NCBI GenBank assembly: GCA_947629845.1
Contig: CANRFD010000068.1
Span: 1 to 7,032 of the forward strand
DNA from: an uncultured Clostridia bacterium
Lineage (GTDB): Bacteria > Bacillota > Clostridia > Christensenellales > Borkfalkiaceae
Direction: 5' to 3'
Length of the DNA stretch: 7,032 nucleotides
How positions within the stretch are numbered: position 1 is the first letter of the stretch; the number at the start of each line of letters is the position of its first letter. Shown here one piece after another: positions 5,074 to 7,032 of this stretch. Position numbers and translations under genes: made by a program. A model generated the notes under the pieces. That model was given only the letters and a program-made list of their open reading frames with translations. It had not been told where the DNA came from and did not search any database.

Positions 5074-5117
5074 CACGGAAATTTATTTTCGGAGAAAAGA
5101 AATTTCGTGAACATTAT
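5074..5117 (+). repeat. 44-base direct repeat, copy 2, spanning the rbgA start
   Basis: Second copy of 4907-4950, 167 bases downstream. It holds the SD-like GGAG (5091-5094) and the GTG start (5107-5109) of rbgA. It folds as a hairpin: arms 5073-5090 and 5094-5110 form about 16 bp with one mismatch and one bulge around a GGA loop. The SD is at the tip, and the start codon is paired near the base. Confidence 0.85.
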
Positions 5118-5964
5118 CCAGTGGTACCCCGGACACATGGCCAAGGCCATGCGCATGATGGGGGAAAATTTATCGCTCGTGGACGCCGTCGTCTATGTGC
5201 TTGACGCCCGCGCCCCCGCCTCCGCCTACAATCCCCGCATCGCAGAGCTCGCGGGGCAAAAGCCCGTGCTGTACGTTCTGAACAAGGGAGACCTCGCCGA
5301 CGGCGGCGCGGACAGGTTGCTCTCCAAACTGAAGGAGGGGGCGAAACCGGCGGTAAAAATCGCGGCGAACGCCCCGGCATCGGCACGGCCGCTGAAGGAG
5401 GCGATGTCCGCCCTCGTCGCGGAAAAGGCGGCGCGCTACCGCGAAAAGGGCACGACGCGGGCGTTCCGCTTCCTCGTGGCGGGCATTCCCAACACGGGCA
5501 AGAGCACGGTCATCAACCTTCTCGCGGGCGGAAAAAAGGCGAATGTCGGCGACAAGGCGGGCGTCACGCGCGCCAAACAGTGGGTGCGCTGCGGCGATTT
5601 CGAGCTTTTGGATACGCCCGGCGTCATGCCGCCCTCCTGCGAAAACCAGACGTTCGCGCGGCGGCTCGCCTATTTGGGCTGTCTCAACGACGACATCCTG
5701 AACTTCGACGAGATCGCCCTTGCACTTCTCGAAGAATTGGGAAAATCCTACCCCATGTCGCTAAAAGAGCGCTACGGGATCGAGGGAGGGACGCCCCTCG
5801 AGATGCTGGAAAAGCTGTGTGCGCGGCGCGGGTTCGTGCTCCGCGGCAACGATTTCGATTACGAACGGGGGGAGCGTGCCCTGATCGACGACCTGCGGAA
5901 GGGCAGGCTGGGGAAAATTTGCTTGGACAGCGCGGACGATCTTTCCGCCGCGGGACTGATTTAG
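5107..5964 (+). CDS. rbgA: Ribosome biogenesis GTPase RbgA (YlqF)
   Basis: A circularly permuted GTPase needed for late 50S assembly; it acts on the immature large subunit. The length of 285 residues fits the family (282 in B. subtilis). The motifs come in permuted order: conserved N-terminus IIQWYPGHMAKAM at 3-15, DARAPASAYNP at 33-43, G4 NKGD at 59-62 (usually NKAD), G1 GIPNTGKST at 126-134, G2 GVTR at 152-155 and G3 DTPGVMPP at 169-176. The C-terminal helical RNA-binding region runs from about 190 to 285. The start is GTG: the conserved IQWYPGH is only four codons in, and no other start codon lies close by in frame. GGAG lies 12 bases upstream, which is a long spacing, and the start region forms a hairpin. 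rnhB follows after eight bases. Confidence 0.95.
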   Translation: MNIIQWYPGHMAKAMRMMGENLSLVDAVVYVLDARAPASAYNPRIAELAGQKPVLYVLNKGDLADGGADRLLSKLKEGAKPAVKIAANAPASARPLKEAMSALVAEKAARYREKGTTRAFRFLVAGIPNTGKSTVINLLAGGKKANVGDKAGVTRAKQWVRCGDFELLDTPGVMPPSCENQTFARRLAYLGCLNDDILNFDEIALALLEELGKSYPMSLKERYGIEGGTPLEMLEKLCARRGFVLRGNDFDYERGERALIDDLRKGRLGKICLDSADDLSAAGLI

Positions 5965-5972
5965 AGGAAAGT

Positions 5973-6596
5973 ATGGACGAATTGACGCTGGAGCGGGAAT
6001 ATTTTGCCCGCGGCTATACCGCAGTCGCTGGCGTGGACGAGGTGGGCAGAGGCCCCTTGGCCGGCCCCGTGGTGTGCGCCGCCGTCATCCTTTCCCTCGA
6101 GGAGGAGAAGCGCATCCTCGGCATCGACGACAGCAAGCGGCTTTCCCCCAAAAAACGGGAATACCTTGCCGAAAAGATCAAGGAGGCCGCCCGCGCCTAT
6201 GCGATCGCCGAAGTGGGGCCGGACGTCATCGACGACATCAACATTCTGCAGGCGACGCGGCTGGGCATGAAGCGTGCCGTCGAGGCGCTCTCCCCCGCCC
6301 CCGATTTCGTATTGACGGACGGCAACATGAAGCTCGATATCCTCTTCCCCCAAAGGAGCCTCGTCAAGGGGGACGCGCTCGTCGCTTCGATCGGCGCGGC
6401 GAGCATCGTCGCCAAGGTGTATCGGGACGGGCTGATGGCAAAATACGCAGAACGCTATCCGTTTTACGGTTTCGAGCGCAACGCAGGCTATGGCACAAAA
6501 GAACATTTTACAGCGATTCGGGAGCACGGAATATGCGAAATTCACCGCAAGACCTTCGTAAAAAAATTTTTGGACGGACAGCAGAAAGCGACGTAA
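5973..6596 (+). CDS. rnhB: Ribonuclease HII
   Basis: Cleaves RNA in RNA-DNA hybrids and starts removal of single ribonucleotides from DNA. The length of 207 residues is usual. Seen: AGVDEVGRGPLAGPV at 19-33 with the catalytic D22 and E23; IDDSKRLSPKKRE at 51-63; D116 in VLTDGN; D134 in VKGDALVASIGAASIVAKV; and the C-terminal YGTKEHFTAIREHG with HRKTF at 173-195. The four metal-binding acids are all present. The ATG at 5973 has AGGA four bases upstream and follows the rbgA stop by eight bases; the longer open frame upstream lies inside rbgA and is not used. Its last 64 bases also encode the start of yraN. Confidence 0.95.
   Translation: MDELTLEREYFARGYTAVAGVDEVGRGPLAGPVVCAAVILSLEEEKRILGIDDSKRLSPKKREYLAEKIKEAARAYAIAEVGPDVIDDINILQATRLGMKRAVEALSPAPDFVLTDGNMKLDILFPQRSLVKGDALVASIGAASIVAKVYRDGLMAKYAERYPFYGFERNAGYGTKEHFTAIREHGICEIHRKTFVKKFLDGQQKAT
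6521..6524 (+). promoter_or_regulatory. Shine-Dalgarno site for yraN inside rnhB
   Basis: GGAG lies eight bases before the ATG at 6533, within the rnhB coding sequence. This spacing is ideal and decides the yraN start, implying a long overlap with rnhB and probable translational coupling. Confidence 0.7.
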
Positions 6597-6895
6597 GGAC
6601 GTATCTCAAGCGGCACGGCTACAAAATTCTCGCACGGAACTATAAGACGCCGTTCGGCGAGGCCGACATCGTTGCGATGAGCCCCGACGACTACATCTGC
6701 TTCGTGGAAGTGAAAGCGCGGACGAGCGACGCGTACGGGTCGCCCATGGAGGCCGTCACGCCGCAAAAACAGCAACGGTATCGGCAAATTGCGCGGTATT
6801 GGTGCAATGCCGTCCGCGAAGAGGTGTCCGTCCGATTTGACGTGGCGTCGGTCTGCGGCGACAAAATCGAATACCTCGAAAACGCATTTGAGTGA
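6533..6895 (+). CDS. yraN: YraN family protein (UPF0102), predicted nuclease-like fold
   Basis: A 120-residue member of the YraN/UPF0102 family, which has a restriction endonuclease-like (PD-(D/E)XK) fold. Its biochemical role is not settled, but it is very often encoded next to rnhB. Seen: GRTAESDVRTYLKRHGYKIL at 14-33, in the place of the usual G..GE.A...L...GY.IL; NYKTPFGEADIVA at 36-48 with E43 and D45; FVEVKART at 57-64 with E59 and K61, together forming the putative active site; YGSPMEAVTPQKQQR at 68-82; and RFDVASV at 101-107. The start was chosen from the family length and the SD at 6521-6524. It overlaps rnhB by 64 bases in another frame. An alternative later start would remove conserved residues. 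Confidence 0.92.
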   Translation: MRNSPQDLRKKIFGRTAESDVRTYLKRHGYKILARNYKTPFGEADIVAMSPDDYICFVEVKARTSDAYGSPMEAVTPQKQQRYRQIARYWCNAVREEVSVRFDVASVCGDKIEYLENAFE

Positions 6896-6898
6896 GCG

Positions 6899-6927
6899 TT
6901 CCCCGCATGCTGCGGGGGTCGTTTTTT
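6899..6927 (+). terminator. Intrinsic terminator after yraN
   Basis: CCCCGCA (6901-6907) pairs with TGCGGGG (6911-6917) around a 3-base loop, and a T6 run follows at 6922-6927. The hairpin starts six bases after the yraN stop and closes the plus-strand gene run. The four bases between stem and T-run slightly weaken it. Confidence 0.8.
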
Positions 6928-6949
6928 GTGCAAAATTGCACGGATTTTT
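6928..6949 (+). terminator. Second, weaker hairpin terminator in tandem
   Basis: GTGCA (6928-6932) pairs with TGCAC (6937-6941), followed by GGA and T5 (6945-6949). The 5-bp stem is weak alone, but it sits directly behind the first terminator and could back it up. Confidence 0.45.
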
Positions 6950-6990
6950 GGGGCAATAAAAAATGTTTTTTCCGCATAAAGCTCCCCGCT

Positions 6991-7032
6991 GCGCCGCGCG
7001 GCGCCGCACCTGCGGCACGCCGCCGCTTGGCG
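6991..7032. repeat. GC-rich inverted-repeat stretch at the window edge
   Basis: A perfect 14-base palindrome, GCGCCGCGCGGCGC (6991-7004), is followed by GCCGC/GCGGC arms (7003-7016) and more CGCCG units. It looks like the start of a palindromic repeat cut by the window end. Nothing coding is seen from 6896 to 7032. Confidence 0.4.

Noticed and set aside
4888..5076. 62-codon ATG-started minus-strand frame in the trmD-rbgA gap
   Set aside because: No SD, no recognised family, and it overlaps both repeat hairpins. The neighbouring frame (4916-5113) looks more protein-like, so this one is probably chance.

Overview
The window is a GC-rich bacterial chromosome segment. It is most likely from the clostridial side of the Bacillota: the run rimM-trmD-rbgA-rnhB-yraN is a typical Bacillota order, RbgA is the YlqF type, and several starts have strong GGAGG-like Shine-Dalgarno (SD) sites. 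The exact lineage cannot be fixed from the sequence alone.

Layout. (1) Positions 3-641 hold the C-terminal two thirds of the adenine DNA glycosylase MutY. Right behind it, with a strong SD, is a 421-residue multi-pass membrane protein of unknown function (663-1928). (2) Positions 1929-2467 carry no gene I can support. They hold a mosaic of short direct and inverted repeats and hairpins that looks like stacked REP/MITE-like dispersed repeats. (3) A small regulator with two tandem XRE-type helix-turn-helix domains lies on the minus strand (2468-2908) with its own terminator. It is divergent from (4) a plus-strand housekeeping run: tmk (3084-3710), rimM (3711-4214), trmD (4211-4876), a 230-base gap, rbgA (5107-5964), rnhB (5973-6596) and yraN (6533-6895). 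Two hairpin terminators in tandem close this run at 6901-6949.

How the genes fit together. The plus-strand run joins dTTP synthesis (tmk), 30S maturation (RimM), tRNA m1G37 methylation (TrmD), 50S assembly (RbgA), ribonucleotide removal from DNA (RNase HII) and a predicted nuclease-like protein (YraN). tmk-rimM-trmD are packed with 0 and -4 base spacing, rbgA-rnhB are 8 bases apart, and rnhB-yraN overlap by 64 bases.

Most interesting points. The tmk promoter is a perfect extended consensus (TTGACA, 17 bases, TGC-TATAAT) ending only 6 bases before the ATG, with no SD, so the transcript should be leaderless or nearly so. The divergent regulator has the same arrangement. The rplS gene usually found between trmD and rbgA is absent. 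In its place, the start region of rbgA (a near-perfect hairpin holding the SD and GTG) is duplicated 167 bases upstream, with structured, unexplained DNA between the copies. I see no clear phage, defence, CRISPR or biosynthetic system in the window.
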